A stretch of DNA of 64,000 nucleotides. Source: Valencia hispanica. Its lineage: Eukaryota; Chordata; Actinopteri; Cyprinodontiformes; Valenciidae. The notes under the pieces are model-generated. The model was not told where the DNA came from and did no database searches. It saw only the letters and a program-made list of their open reading frames with translations. The stretch lies in the NCBI GenBank assembly GCA_963556495.2, contig OY747705.1:10990001-11054000 (forward strand), given 5' to 3'. Shown in pieces: positions 1-64,000 of this stretch (position 1 is its first letter; each line of letters begins with the position of its first letter). The position numbers and the translations under genes are program-made.

Positions 1-33
1 AATGGAAGCAATGTTTTTTTTTTTCTCTTGCAG

Positions 34-53825
<53,792 letters not shown>

Positions 53826-54733
53826 TGTGCAAGGTTCCATCCTGGAAGTCCATCATCAACACCACACGCTTGTTACGTTGCTTCCCGTTGGTTAACCCAC
53901 TGTTGACTTTGCACGTTGAGATCCCGGTTTCCTCACCCGACCACTGGTCCTAGGTTGGAACAAGCAATATGTGAAATTGGGTCTACTTTGGTCATTAAAA
54001 TGCCAACCAAAAGAAAAGTTCTGCAACTTGACGAAACAAAAAAAAAAAGCTCTAATCTGAGTATAGATCTTTTTCTTTTCTTTTTTTGTGTAAAAGTAAA
54101 AGCCTTGTTTTTTTTTGTTTTTTTTTCATATTTTTGTATAATCAAGAGAATCCCCTCTGGAAGTTTTTTTTTTTTTTTAGGAAAACAAGAATGTGTCTGA
54201 GAGCCTGAAGAACAGATCAGACCAAACTGTATGCCACAGCGATTGTGGGCAATGACAAAAATAAGTTTTCAGCTTCATTATTATTAACTATTCTTCAGTA
54301 TCCGAGCTAATTACAGCACAGCCAATCACAGCCTTCCTGCCTGTAGCCCTGCTGTTATCCTTACATTTGTATTTCAGACGTTATGGATCAATCTGAACTG
54401 TAAAGTCCAGAGTATGTAATGCATGCCTAGTTGTAAAGCATAGGTACTGTCTACCTGTGTACACGAGTTTGAAAATGTAATATTCCACCAGTGACCTGAT
54501 GCACTGGGTCCACAGCGTTCTAAGAGCTGGGTTTGTATTCTTGACTTCTGACGACTTTTTTTTTTTTTTTTGCCGTGTGTAAATTTGTGCTTTCTGTATC
54601 GACGGCATTAGAACGTAGTTCCACTGAGGGCCATTGCCACGTCATGCCACTCCCACCACATTCCAGCTCTTTTTAGGACACATTCGGTTTGTATGTCACC
54701 GCTGCTGTTGCATTATGGGAGAATGATGTATTT

Positions 54734-54739
54734 AATAAA
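54734..54739 (+). promoter_or_regulatory. Candidate proximal polyadenylation signal of rab6b
   Basis: AATAAA about 0.9 kb after the rab6b stop codon. It would give a shorter 3' UTR. No transcript evidence is available here. Confidence 0.4.
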
Positions 54740-55809
54740 AATCTGCATATGCAGATTGCTGTAAATGAGCAGTGAAGAGAGTCCAACCCTCAGCCGCGTG
54801 TCAGTGAACGCAGTTCCCTTCGTGCAGACGGATCAACTACACCCCTAGCATTGTTCTTCTGTTTCCTCACCGACTAAAGACTAATTTGCACATGTAGACC
54901 TTTCAGGTTATTATGAAGTTGGGAGAAGCTTCATTCTAATTGTACATTTGCTTAATTCAAAGATGCGTCTGATTGTTAAAGTAATTGTTGCATAGCGTGT
55001 TTCCACATTTGTTTTCTGTTTTGCTGCTTGTGGTTAAACTGAGTGAAATGTTGACATTATGGGATATTTCTTTTCCCCCATCGGGGCCGATTATCATAAC
55101 GTTCTGGTGGTGAAGTCAGCCAATGCTAAGAACACTACTTCGATTTGATGTGAAGTCTTTACAGCACTTTTGCAGAATGTGTTTTAGATTTAGAGTGAAA
55201 ATGTAAACTGTAAAAAAAAAAAAAAGTAAATTGTTAATTTCCATACAATTTGGAGTAGTGAGCCCTAGGGTAGAAGCATTGGTTTAGGGGTTTTCACACA
55301 TCTATATATGGAGCACACTTTTAAAACAAACTCTCTAACCAACATGATGAGCCAAATAATAAAACTGGTAAAATATTGCAGGAAATCTTCAGAATACAAA
55401 TATGCCAAAATAAAGTGCCACTGGAGTCCCCTCGACATGCCAAGAGGAAGCTCTGAGTCCATTTTGGAACGGGATGTTCTTGGTTCCTTACCATACAGCC
55501 TTGTAAGAAAAGCAATCTTTAACAAAACTCGAGTGTTTGTTTTTCAAATTGAATTTTGGAAATACTCCATTGTATTCAAACCCCTAACATGGCAGAGTCC
55601 ACCTTTATTTGTTGGCGACCCATTTCGACATTCCACAGAGATGAACTGAGGGACGTGAAAACTACTTTGCCTGTTGGAGCAGGGGGTAGAGGTGGTCTCT
55701 CTGCTGATTTGTGATTGTACTGTTACAGATCAGTGCATCGAACCTGATTAGTGCTGACCTGGTTCTCATTCACACTGTACAGAGATCTAGCATGTCTCTC
55801 CAAATGGTT

Positions 55810-55815
55810 AATAAA
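55810..55815 (+). promoter_or_regulatory. Candidate distal polyadenylation signal of rab6b
   Basis: AATAAA about 2.0 kb after the stop, followed within 20-40 bases by GT/T-rich sequence as expected of a cleavage site. This is the best candidate for the end of the main transcript. Confidence 0.55.
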
Positions 55816-55835
55816 GATGTCTTATTACCAACCTT

Positions 55836-58800
55836 CTGAGTTTCTTTTGTACTTTTTCTTTTGCTCATCATTTGATTTGATTAGATGTTTCATATGGACA
55901 AAGGATTTAGGATTGTTTCTCAAAATAGAAACCTGACATAATGCAAAATAATATTACTGTCACACGTTGTCACTAAGAGGGAAATGAACTCCTGCAGTGG
56001 AAATTAACGGCCAACAAGTGTACATGCAGAGGCAGCGCAGCTTCTGTTCTGACTTAACTTCTATCCCCAGTTTTAATTTGTTACTAGGTTTACTATAACC
56101 AAATGTTCAGCTTCCCTATTAGCCAAGATCAGATTAACCCATAGACCAGCTAAAACATAAAAATTGACCATTAGGTTTAAATATCCACCTTTATCAACAC
56201 TGATATATTTAAATGTTATTTATACAAAATGCCTGTTAGAACTTTGGCCTAAGAGTTTTAAGTTTGTGTTGCATCAGAAAGAAATTAATAATGTAACTAA
56301 AAACATTTTTAAGCAGGATAATTGAATTATTGCAATTTGCTTCGTTAATGCGACCAATGTCTGTTCTATGACTAATAGTGGATAAAATCCTAATCCAGTA
56401 GTTGTTAAACGAAACAATCGATTATTTTTAAATGCATCAAAATTTGATTACAAAGTATCATTTTTCTGTAGTTCAACTTTGTCAAAGTTTTACTGCTAGC
56501 CTATTCTTGCTAGCATAAGCATATGTACCTAACATAGTTTTATTTAACGAAATATAATTCAGATCCTGTATTGTTTGTCATATTCAACAAGATATAAAAC
56601 CCAAACCTATTTAACAGGTTTGTTATTTTTGGTTGAAATGTAGATGTAGGTAAAAGCAGTTGAGCCACTGAAACTTTCCTGCAGAGCTAACTGGCAAGCT
56701 AGCGGTAGGTGCGCTCTCTATGCCACCTCTTTATTTTCTAATTATAACATACTGTAATGGGAATATATTAAAGTAATTAGAATTAATTGATTAGTTACAT
56801 TTTAGGAAATTCATCTAGAGAATGTCATGTAGACATTATCAGAGACCTTTAACAAATGTCAATAAGCAGCAGATATCAGCAGGGCACCCTCTGACCTCGT
56901 TTCTTCTACTCTACAGTGTGAAGTGCTTTAACCTCGTGGGACCAAACATCAGGACTGCGTAGGAGGATCATTTTTCATTACCATATAATATTAGGAATAG
57001 GACGGTGTGGGAGGAGTCCCAGCATGGCACGGTTTGTCTTACATTCTGGCCAACATGCTCAGAAAATATCTAAAGGACTCCAGTCTCTTTAAGAAGAAGC
57101 TATTTTTTTTCCACGACACAGTAAATCATAAAGATAATTTCTCAAAAGTAAAAAATCTGCAAAGCTAGTGTCGACACATCTGTTTTTAACAATGACAGTA
57201 AAATAAAATAAAATACTCATTTGCAACATTTAAATGCAAACATCTATGTAGGAGTTAAGATCTGTAATGAATATGGTGCAGACCATAACAGCACTGAAGA
57301 CACTAGGAAAAGGGCTGGCAGTTTTGACGAATGGATTCTATTCTCCTAAAACTGACAACACGATGCACGGGTAGCACCGGTATGTAGTGATGTGAGAAGT
57401 TTAATAAAATAGTGCATTAGCTGGATCATTCAACAAGCAACTGGGTTTTATATATTTACAGTATGTAGCAGAAATCCTTACCAGTCTGATCAGGCTAAAA
57501 ATATCTGAAGGTAAAGTTAGTTGGGGAGCCTAAATTTCATATCTCATGAAAGGAATGCAGTGAATACTATATAATATAAATATATATTTATCAGAATCAC
57601 GTAATTAACACTTCAATTTGAAACTGTATGATAATACTGATGTTAGTCATTAGAAATCTATTGTTAACCTATTAGTAATATCCTCAACGATGAACCAAAG
57701 AAGACAGACATGAACTATAACTACTTAAAGGGATATTCTGAAGAAAATGTTAACGTGTCATAAACCTGTTTTGTGTTAATCGTCAACATCTGCATTTTGA
57801 AACAGGCATGTTATTAGCCACTTGTCATAAAGACAGTGTTCCTATTTGTTTAGCTTAAGATATGAAAAATACCAAACATAACAGTTTAAGAGAAAGAAAT
57901 ATAATTTCAGAACGAAGAAAACGGTGATTCCCAAACAAATGTTAGGTATTCCAGAACTTTTCCGTTTCTGACCCAAAACAAAGCTGTAGTGAAAGGAAAC
58001 GTTTTTTAAATGTATTTATTAGATATGATCTTTTGTTTTTTTGTCATCGGATGCTGGTCACCTATATTGTACAGTCACACAGACATGGTAGCTATTTGGA
58101 TGGATTAAACATATCTACACAGGAATGTATATTGCCTAATATACTTTGCAAACCTTGGCAAGTGTTAACACAATGTTGTTGCACAGATGCATTGTTGGAA
58201 TTCCTGTTGTTAAACAGCTCCGTGGCTCCTGACCTCAGCCACAGCTCTTCCTGTACTTTACTCATTAAACCTTTATGATACACAATAATATAATTAGAAC
58301 ATTTTGAGTTAATGCCTGTTGCAAGGAGGGCTATACTACTTATTTATGGCCTCCTGCTGGTTTAGGGGGTTTAGGAGTGCTTGTATTTACAGGGGTCTGT
58401 TTTATTCTAGTTGTACTAATGAAAGCCTTCATAATTTAACATTTATTTTAATAGTTATTAGAAGATTGTTTCTGCCGTTTCGGCTCACATTTCATGCACA
58501 CTGTAATGATTTCTAGGCAGAACAACAAGCAACAGTTGCCCTTGTTTTATTATTCCTGTTGTTGCTAGTAAACAATAAATGACACCCTGGGCAATCCTCC
58601 CCCCCCCAACCCCACCATGAGCAACTGCATGTGTGGTTCATATTAAAAACTGGCACTGATTAGACAAAAGATTAAACTTCACCTCCCCTCCATAACCCTT
58701 CCAAGTAATAATAATAATACATTTATTTGAGGGTGACTCTAAAATCCAAGGTCACCTTACAGAGAAGAAAAAAAAATACATGGACAAAAATCAACGAAAC

Positions 58801-60924
58801 AATCAAATAGCAAATAAGTACAACAAACCAAAATCAGTATCTAAAGTGAGTAAGACAGTTTGAACAGGTTTGTTTTGAGCTGTGATTTAAATAAAGGAAG
58901 AAAGTCAATATTTCTGATGATGGAAGGAATGTTCTCTATTCTCTGGTATAATTGTGAAATTGGGTAAATATAAAGCGTGGAAAATTTGTGGAAATCGGCC
59001 CCCAAATGAAATTCTGCTTCGGGCCTAACACGGCCTTGAGCCGGCCCTGCCACTGAATGGCAGGACATGTGCAATAGAGTGAGTTTGTAATGTAATGGGA
59101 GTTCCTTCCTTCTCAGTTCAACTTTAATCCCAGTAATCAACACTACAACAAACACATCATGAGTCAGGAAATGTGTTGTGAAACTGAAACTGGCCACTGC
59201 TTGTCAACACCGCCCGTTCATTTGAATTCAGCCCCCTCTCCTATGATACCTGTAAAAAAAAAAAAGTCCAGAACCCACAGAGTGAAATATTTTAAGCCTT
59301 TTTGTTATTGTGATGATTAGGGCTTAGAAATAATAAAAAAATTCTGTGTAGCAGAAAATGTGAATATTGTGAAAAAGCTTGAAGCTCATTTTATCACACC
59401 CTAATCAGCTAATCAACTCTAAACACCTGCAGAGATTTCCTGAGCCTCTAACTGGTCCCTCAGTCTGGGTCTGTAGGCGGCACAATCATGAGGAAGACTG
59501 CTGGCTGGACAGATGTCCAGAAGACAGTCTCTGACACCCTGCACAAGGATGGGGAGCCACAAATGCTAATGAAGCTGTTGGTTCAGAGTGATGTATCCAA
59601 GCGTCGCAGAAAGTAGAGTGGAAGGAAAAAAGTGTGGTAGAAAAAGGTGCAAACCCTCAAAGACTTGAGACTGGAGCAGAGGTTCAGTCAGGACAATAGA
59701 AAGATTTAGATCCAAACATTATTATGTCTTAGAATGGCCCAGTCAAAGTCCAGACCTATTCCAATGAAGAATTTATGTCTATATCTCCAGATGACTTGCT
59801 GCAGCGCTGACTTAGGGGCTCAATGCAAATGGACGGCAACCTTTTTAGATTAAGATTGTTCCAAATAGTTCCAGTTAACATTTATGCTCTATTTTTGTTG
59901 GTCTATCACATTAAAAACCAAATACTGAGTTTTATGGTTGTAACGCAGAAACACTGAAAGAGAAATTGAGAGGCGTGAACACGTTTGCAACGCGCTGTAA
60001 CAGGTATTAAAGCGGTGCTGTCTCTTTAAGAGATTTCCAGCTGACGCAGCCTGTTGTTTGCTAAATCAGTGGAACAACTAACGGATTTCTCACTGCTCTG
60101 ACCTTAATATGGCTGAGGCGCTACAAAATCATGTTTAAGAATGGCTTTGACGTGAGACTGAACTCTTAGCATGCCCCTCTCTTTGTCTCCTGACGGCACA
60201 CTTTCTACTTAACAAAAAACACACTAGCACATACGGAGACGGGGGGGGGGGGACAAAGGCTATTTTCATCAAATTGATGATCCAGTTTTCTGATATCATC
60301 CTACATGCAAAATTTGCCAGATGCTCCTTGAATGACGACTATAATCCACTTTCATGGTTGACTGGATGTTTTGTGTGAAGCTTTTTTGTTGTGTATCCTC
60401 TCCACAGAAGTTCTAGTCACATTATCATATTCAGAAATCCCCCACTGGCTAAACTTCTTTTTGTGTACTCCAACTTAAATACTTCATGTGTCATGACAGA
60501 TGGAGGCCAGAGTCGTGTCTTCAGCCTTGGAGCTCACGACTCTTTAAAAAAATCACAAAGTGAAATAAAGCAACAGCGAAAACAAACAAAAAAGATTGTT
60601 TAAAAATAGTTTAATTACAAATTATATCAACAAACTATCAGAAATAAGGAAGAGAATAAGTTATGTTCAGCGATGAGGAGCGGACCATCTGTTCTGAGGG
60701 GGTCTTGGGGTGTTAACCCCACTGGGGCAGTTGAACTAAATCCTACAGCACCAGCTGGGGGAGTTAAACCTGGATGAAACCAGGGGAGGAGCTTCAGCTG
60801 AGGACAAAACAACGTCTCAACAGGAGTACAAATGGATTCCCAGTCTTCAGCCGACCCTCCTCTGACAGAGGTGAGCCCGGTTGGTCCTTGGCCATCGGGA
60901 AAAATCCTGAGAAGCAGTCCTTTC
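55836..60924. other. Intergenic region between rab6b and the RING gene, with repeat relics
   Basis: No gene is supported. At 58690-58990 a reversed LINE-like tail encodes NIDFLPLFKSQLKTNLFKLS. At 59285-60000 a decayed Tc1-like relic contains ggaagactgctggctggac and tggaaggaaaaaagtgtgg. A run of 12 G lies at 60241. The remainder is AT-rich and featureless to the eye. Confidence 0.45.
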
Positions 60925-60970
60925 CTAAAATATGTCATCTGTTGAGAGTCTGCGCCAGGATTTCATTTCT
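60925..60970 (-). CDS. RING gene coding exon 3
   Basis: Acceptor ttgttctttttag before 60970. It completes Ile and reads EMKSWRRLSTDDIF then TAG at 60925-60927. The short, basic end reads like a conserved tail, which supports the splice. Confidence 0.65.
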
Positions 60971-61867
60971 CTAAAAAGAACAAAAACAAAACAAACATCT
61001 TTAGTGTGCTGTCCTCTAAATCTGTTCTGACAACCCGTCCATGGAGGGAAAACTCACATGTTGCTCCCAGGGATGATGGTCTCCCGGTGCTGCTTCGTCC
61101 AGCTGAGCCTCCTGAAGAATGCCGGCAGTTTGAGCCTCGCTGAGGCTGACCCCGAGGAAATGCTGTGAAAGGGGAAGACAGGACGGAGTTGAGCTCCTGT
61201 GACAGAATGTGGCGCTGCAGAGCTCTGGTGCTAATGGGAAGTCTGTGGACAACCCAGCAGCTTAACACAGACATGTAACTGCCTCGGCATGTGAGGAATT
61301 CTTAAATGCAGCTGAATTTCCTCATATTATTGGTTCTTGAATGTTTTCAGTCATTCATTGTGCCTAGAGTGTGCTTTGTTTTAAAAAAAGAAAGCCCTTA
61401 TATTTATGTTTACGTCATCTCTGTGTCGAGTCAAGACAAAGAAGTTGTGGAAAATCAAATTCCAGGAGACTAAAATAGGCATGTTTTTCCAGTAAAACTG
61501 TGTGTGTGTGTGTGTGTTTTTCATGAACCCACCACTCTGCCTGTAATGAGGGCTGCTGTTTAGTTTCCACTCTTGCTTTCTGTCCATCCTCCTCCCCTTG
61601 TACCTCTGCGTCCACGTCTTCTGCTATCTGCTCCCACAGCTCGAGGTCGACCCACAGGGCCTCCTGCAGGCTTCGGTCTCGGCCTACGCAGGTCACCCGG
61701 CGGCACAGTGGGCAGGGCACGGCCAGGTGCCCGTTCCTGACCCGGGATATCGTCTCCAGGCACGGTTCGCAGAAGGTGTGCCTGCAGTGGAGTACCCGGG
61801 GTATCCTGTCCGTGCGGGAGTACGGCAGGAGGCAGACGCTGCACTCTCCATCTTCACACAGGACCAT
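60925..61867 (-). CDS. Small RING-finger (C3HC4) protein, probable E3 ubiquitin ligase
   Basis: Three exons on the - strand: 61867-61533, 61162-61058 and 60970-60925, giving 161 residues. The RING domain is near the N-terminus with ligands C9, C12, C28, H30, C33, C36, C52 and C55 (CSVC, HCRHTFCEPC, PCPLC). An acidic stretch follows (IAEDVDAEVQGEEDGQ), then a basic tail KLPAFFRRLSWTKQHRE and ending MKSWRRLSTDDIF. The start ATG at 61867 has a strong context (A at -3, G at +4). RING proteins of this kind transfer ubiquitin from an E2. I do not recognise the exact orthologue. The two introns are inferred from splice signals, exact phase closure and a protein-like tail. Confidence 0.75.
61058..61162 (-). 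CDS. RING gene coding exon 2
   Basis: Acceptor ccctttcacag before 61162 and donor gtgagt after 61058. It reads ISSGSASARLKLPAFFRRLS then WTKQHRETIIPGSN. If the donor were not used, the protein would stop at TGA (61054-61056) straight after ATG. Confidence 0.7.
61533..61867 (-). CDS. RING gene coding exon 1
   Basis: Encodes the whole RING domain. The donor gtgggt follows GCAGAGTG at 61533; a CA microsatellite begins just inside the intron (61499-61517). Other GT dinucleotides nearby fit the consensus less well, so the 3' border is moderately sure. Confidence 0.75.
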
Positions 61868-62294
61868 GGTCAAGCTCAGGCTGGGAGCGGTGGATCCCTC
61901 AGGGTGATCTGACAGGCTTCCAAAGACGTGTCAAAGCAGGCGACGGCAGTTCAGCCACAATTCCCACGCTGAGTCTCCCTAGAGAATCCAATTAGGTATA
62001 AAAAGTTATTAGAGAGAAACTGGAAACTGGATTACAAGACATTAAAAAAGATCTATTTTTATTCAAGTTCAGCAGATTTGGAATCTATGATGAGAAAAAA
62101 TGATGGAAAAGAAAAACTTTTAATTTTTCCAAAGGTAAAAGTTAAACATCTGTGAAAAGGGCTAAAACAGTAAGTAGCCTTTGGTTACACATTAATATAA
62201 AACAGAAGAATAAGCTCTGCTCTGAGGAAACAGATGTATAATACACAACACAGCATCTTCTGATCTGTCACCTGTTTTTCAGTAATAACGGAGA

Positions 62295-62335
62295 ACTTAC
62301 GGTTGAGATTCGCTTGGAGCTGTTTAAATATCAGC
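62295..62335 (-). promoter_or_regulatory. Possible 5' non-coding exon and promoter of the RING gene
   Basis: On the - strand a donor-like gtaagt (62300-62295) follows aatctcaacc, and a TATTTAAA box lies at about 62324-62331. Distance between box and donor is short, so start site and exon are tentative. Upstream sequence to about 62570 is GC-rich. Confidence 0.35.
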
Positions 62336-62688
62336 AGAGCTGATGAACAGGGTGAGCGAGCCCGGCTCGTCTGCCGCCTGTCAGGGCTGTCTGCGGCGTC
62401 TGTGGGGGCGGAACAGAAACGTCTCTCCCTTTATTCCTCCCGGCCGTAAGCCCTCCCAACAACAGCTGGGGGAGCAGAGAGGTGGAGGCGCTCTTTGTTC
62501 GCCGTTTGACCGAAAGCAGGTGGAGGGACAGGGCAGGGAGGATGGAGGATAGGAGGGGCGGAAGAACACCAACAGCTAACCCGTGATAACTGAAAGCTCT
62601 TTTAAAATACTGATTAGTATATATACGTATATATATGTGTGAAAATCGGTCTTGTCAAGAACAGAGGAGGGGAGAAAAAATAAAATAT

Positions 62689-62694
62689 AAAAAA
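62689..62694 (-). terminator. Pol III terminator of tRNA-Pro(UGG)
   Basis: A run of six T on the - strand two bases after the tRNA 3' end. Confidence 0.85.
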
Positions 62695-62696
62695 GA

Positions 62697-62768
62697 GGGC
62701 TCGTCCGGGATTTGAACCCGGGACCTCTCGCACCCAAAGCGAGAATCATACCCCTAGACCAACGAGCC
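62697..62768 (-). tRNA. tRNA-Pro (anticodon UGG)
   Basis: 72 nt that fold as a complete cloverleaf: acceptor stem ggctcgt / acgagcc, D-arm with box A (tggtctaggggta), anticodon stem ctcgc / gcgag with loop tttgggt (UGG), and T-arm with box B ggttcaaatcc. No intron. It is identical to the gene at 63270 except for the first anticodon base. Confidence 0.97.
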
Positions 62769-63269
62769 ACGTCTTCAAGTCAGCACGTGAAGTCTTAATA
62801 TTATAGGAACATATATATAGATCATGTACTAGAACATGGAAAAGAATAAAAACGAATGATCCACCGATTAAATAAACGTCTGGTCAGTTCGTTCCCGTTC
62901 CTCAAGAGTAAAAAACCGAGCCAACAAATGACAACGTCACGACGTGGCCAAGGGTCGAAAAGACCAGCTCAACAGCACCCCAGCTCACTGGAACGGAACT
63001 AATTTAGAAATAAATTGGGTATGGATTTTCAGTTTTCGAAAGAAGCGACCTTGAACACTGCGTAAGATTTTAGTCGTTTGTGTCTATTTATACCCACAGT
63101 TACTAAAATTAGCAAACAAAGATATGAATCCCGTTAATTGCATCTACAGAAAAGTGATAGAGCTGGACGAAATAGAAATTGAAGTAGGCAACTACCCGGG
63201 GCGGTTGCATATTCCCTGCACTCATAATCCGACATCCAATAAAAGATTAGGCGACTCCATGTAAAAGAC
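62769..63269. other. Spacer between the two tRNA-Pro genes
   Basis: No feature beyond tRNA flanks and terminator. Confidence 0.5.
63263..63266 (-). terminator. Pol III terminator of tRNA-Pro(CGG)
   Basis: Four T on the - strand three bases after the tRNA end, the minimum usual pol III terminator. Confidence 0.75.
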
Positions 63270-63341
63270 GGGCTCGTCCGGGATTTGAACCCGGGACCTC
63301 TCGCACCCGAAGCGAGAATCATACCCCTAGACCAACGAGCC
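63270..63341 (-). tRNA. tRNA-Pro (anticodon CGG)
   Basis: 72 nt with the same stems and box A/B as the neighbour at 62697; the loop ttcgggt gives anticodon CGG. No intron. The 5' flank (gtcagcag...ttcaagtc region, 63342-63365) partly matches that of the other copy, showing local duplication. Confidence 0.97.
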
Positions 63342-63794
63342 ACGTGTTCAAGTCAGCAGCCACGTGAGGTGTTATCCCTAGAAGCCCATCTTTTCGGAGT
63401 AGTAAAGTTAGTCCCTATGCCTTCAGGATAAGTACCAACTACGGGAAGTCTTACGTGATCACTCAATTTGCGAAACCTTGCCGTGTAGATGAGCCGTGAG
63501 CCCCTTCCGAAGCTAAAACAGCGCACTGTCTTCGATTAGATCGACGCACAACGTGCTGAGGTCACAGTATGGGGGCGGGGTTACCGCAGGATGTCCCTCG
63601 TACTCCAAGCAGTGAAAGGCGGTAGGAACGCCGTATGGTTACCGATGTCAACAAAACACGGCCTAAATTTAGCTGTAGTTAGCTTCTGTCGCTAGTAAAT
63701 CACGTTATAGAGCCCAGTGGTTTACCTACAGCCTTAGTTCTATGTGTTACGCTGCCGTGTAGCGGGCTCGTTGCTAACCCGGTTTGTTTGGATC
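63342..63794. other. Upstream region of tRNA-Pro(CGG), possible promoter of next gene
   Basis: Contains a GC-box-like gggggcggggtt at about 63570 and elevated CpG. It could be the promoter of the candidate gene that follows; no direct proof. Confidence 0.3.
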
Positions 63795-63987
63795 ATGGCG
63801 GTAAAGATGTTGTTAACGTTCAGGATTCCACAGGTTGCTCCGTTGTCACAAGCCAGCGGAAGGCATGGTGAACCTGTCCTCTGAACCTTCAGATCAACAC
63901 TTCCAGGGAGGACGTTACCTACAAGAACCACACCGATCACAACCAGATGGAGGCTGCCCTGGAATCAACGCAGAACCCAGACTTCAG
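63795..63987 (+). CDS. Candidate first exon of an unidentified gene
   Basis: ATG at 63795 in a strong context (A at -3, G at +4) opens a 29-codon frame (MAVKMLLTFRIPQVAPLSQA...) that stops at 63884. A second ATG at 63865 stays open to 63987, immediately before a gtaaca donor. A third frame also stays open to that donor and reads INTSREDVTYKNHTDHNQ. The exon-like composition and donor suggest a gene running out of the window. Which frame is real cannot be decided here, and no family is recognised. Confidence 0.3.
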
Positions 63988-64000
63988 GTAACATAAACCT

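Larger units (their letters stand above)
53826..55835 (+). other. rab6b: Probable rab6b 3' UTR
   Basis: About 2 kb of non-coding sequence follow the stop codon, with long T and A tracts (near 54026-54175 and 54556-54573). An AATAAA at 54734 and a second at 55810, the latter followed by a GT-rich stretch, are candidate alternative polyadenylation signals. The 3' border is inferred from these signals only. Confidence 0.6.

Noticed and set aside
55308..55649. 113-codon open frame in the rab6b 3' UTR
   Set aside because: Lies downstream of a clear stop within an expected UTR, and the opposite strand is equally open; treated as chance.
61415..61532. Extension of RING exon 1 through the CA repeat
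   Set aside because: Reading on gives HTHTHT repeats and loses protein character; splicing before it to the next exon closes the frame neatly.

Overview
This is nuclear DNA from a vertebrate, most likely a ray-finned (teleost) fish. The genes have GT-AG introns of up to 21 kb, Tc1-like transposons are very numerous, and L2-type LINEs, hAT/Harbinger-type nonautonomous elements and a tRNA-derived SINE are also present. Nothing bacterial or viral was seen. I cannot name the species.

The dominant feature is one gene on the + strand, a Rab6 small GTPase best matched to rab6b. Seven coding exons (34-92, 20862-20915, 21324-21429, 24283-24394, 36420-36513, 38872-38938, 53761-53825) join in frame to give 185 residues. 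They run from the valine of the P-loop to the C-terminal Cys-Ser-Cys. The first coding exon (about 23 residues) lies upstream of the window. A long 3' UTR probably ends near a polyadenylation signal at 55810. The rest of the first 54 kb is intron, filled with layered transposons.

Transposon landscape by intron. Intron 2 (93-20861): a broken L2-type LINE at its start, a SINE with a 14-bp target-site duplication, several nonautonomous DNA elements with matching ends, a two-part Tc1-like element (16179-17377) and the 3' end of another L2. Intron 4: a hAT-like element of about 1.1 kb. Intron 5: a three-layer nest (a Tc1 element split by a LINE, itself split by a second Tc1) plus a decayed Tc1 carrying a MITE. 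Intron 6: a large GATA-rich microsatellite. Intron 7: another Tc1 with long terminal repeats, a Harbinger derivative that keeps the start of its transposase, a hAT-like element, a truncated Tc1, a second copy of the 1,618-bp Tc1 from the nest (opposite orientation), a SINE-like copy, and a hAT element with a perfect 8-bp target duplication that contains an L2 fragment.

Downstream of rab6b lies about 5 kb with no recognised gene. It is followed by a small three-exon RING-finger gene on the - strand (60925-61867, 161 residues) and by two tRNA-Pro genes on the - strand (anticodons UGG and CGG) that differ at one base. The last 200 bases may hold the first exon of another gene on the + strand.

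No previously undescribed gene system is convincingly visible. The most interesting points are the pair of near-identical, inverted Tc1 copies with different single inactivating lesions, the nested insertion history, the Harbinger remnant, the uncharacterised RING protein with a conserved-looking basic tail, and the tRNA-Pro pair.
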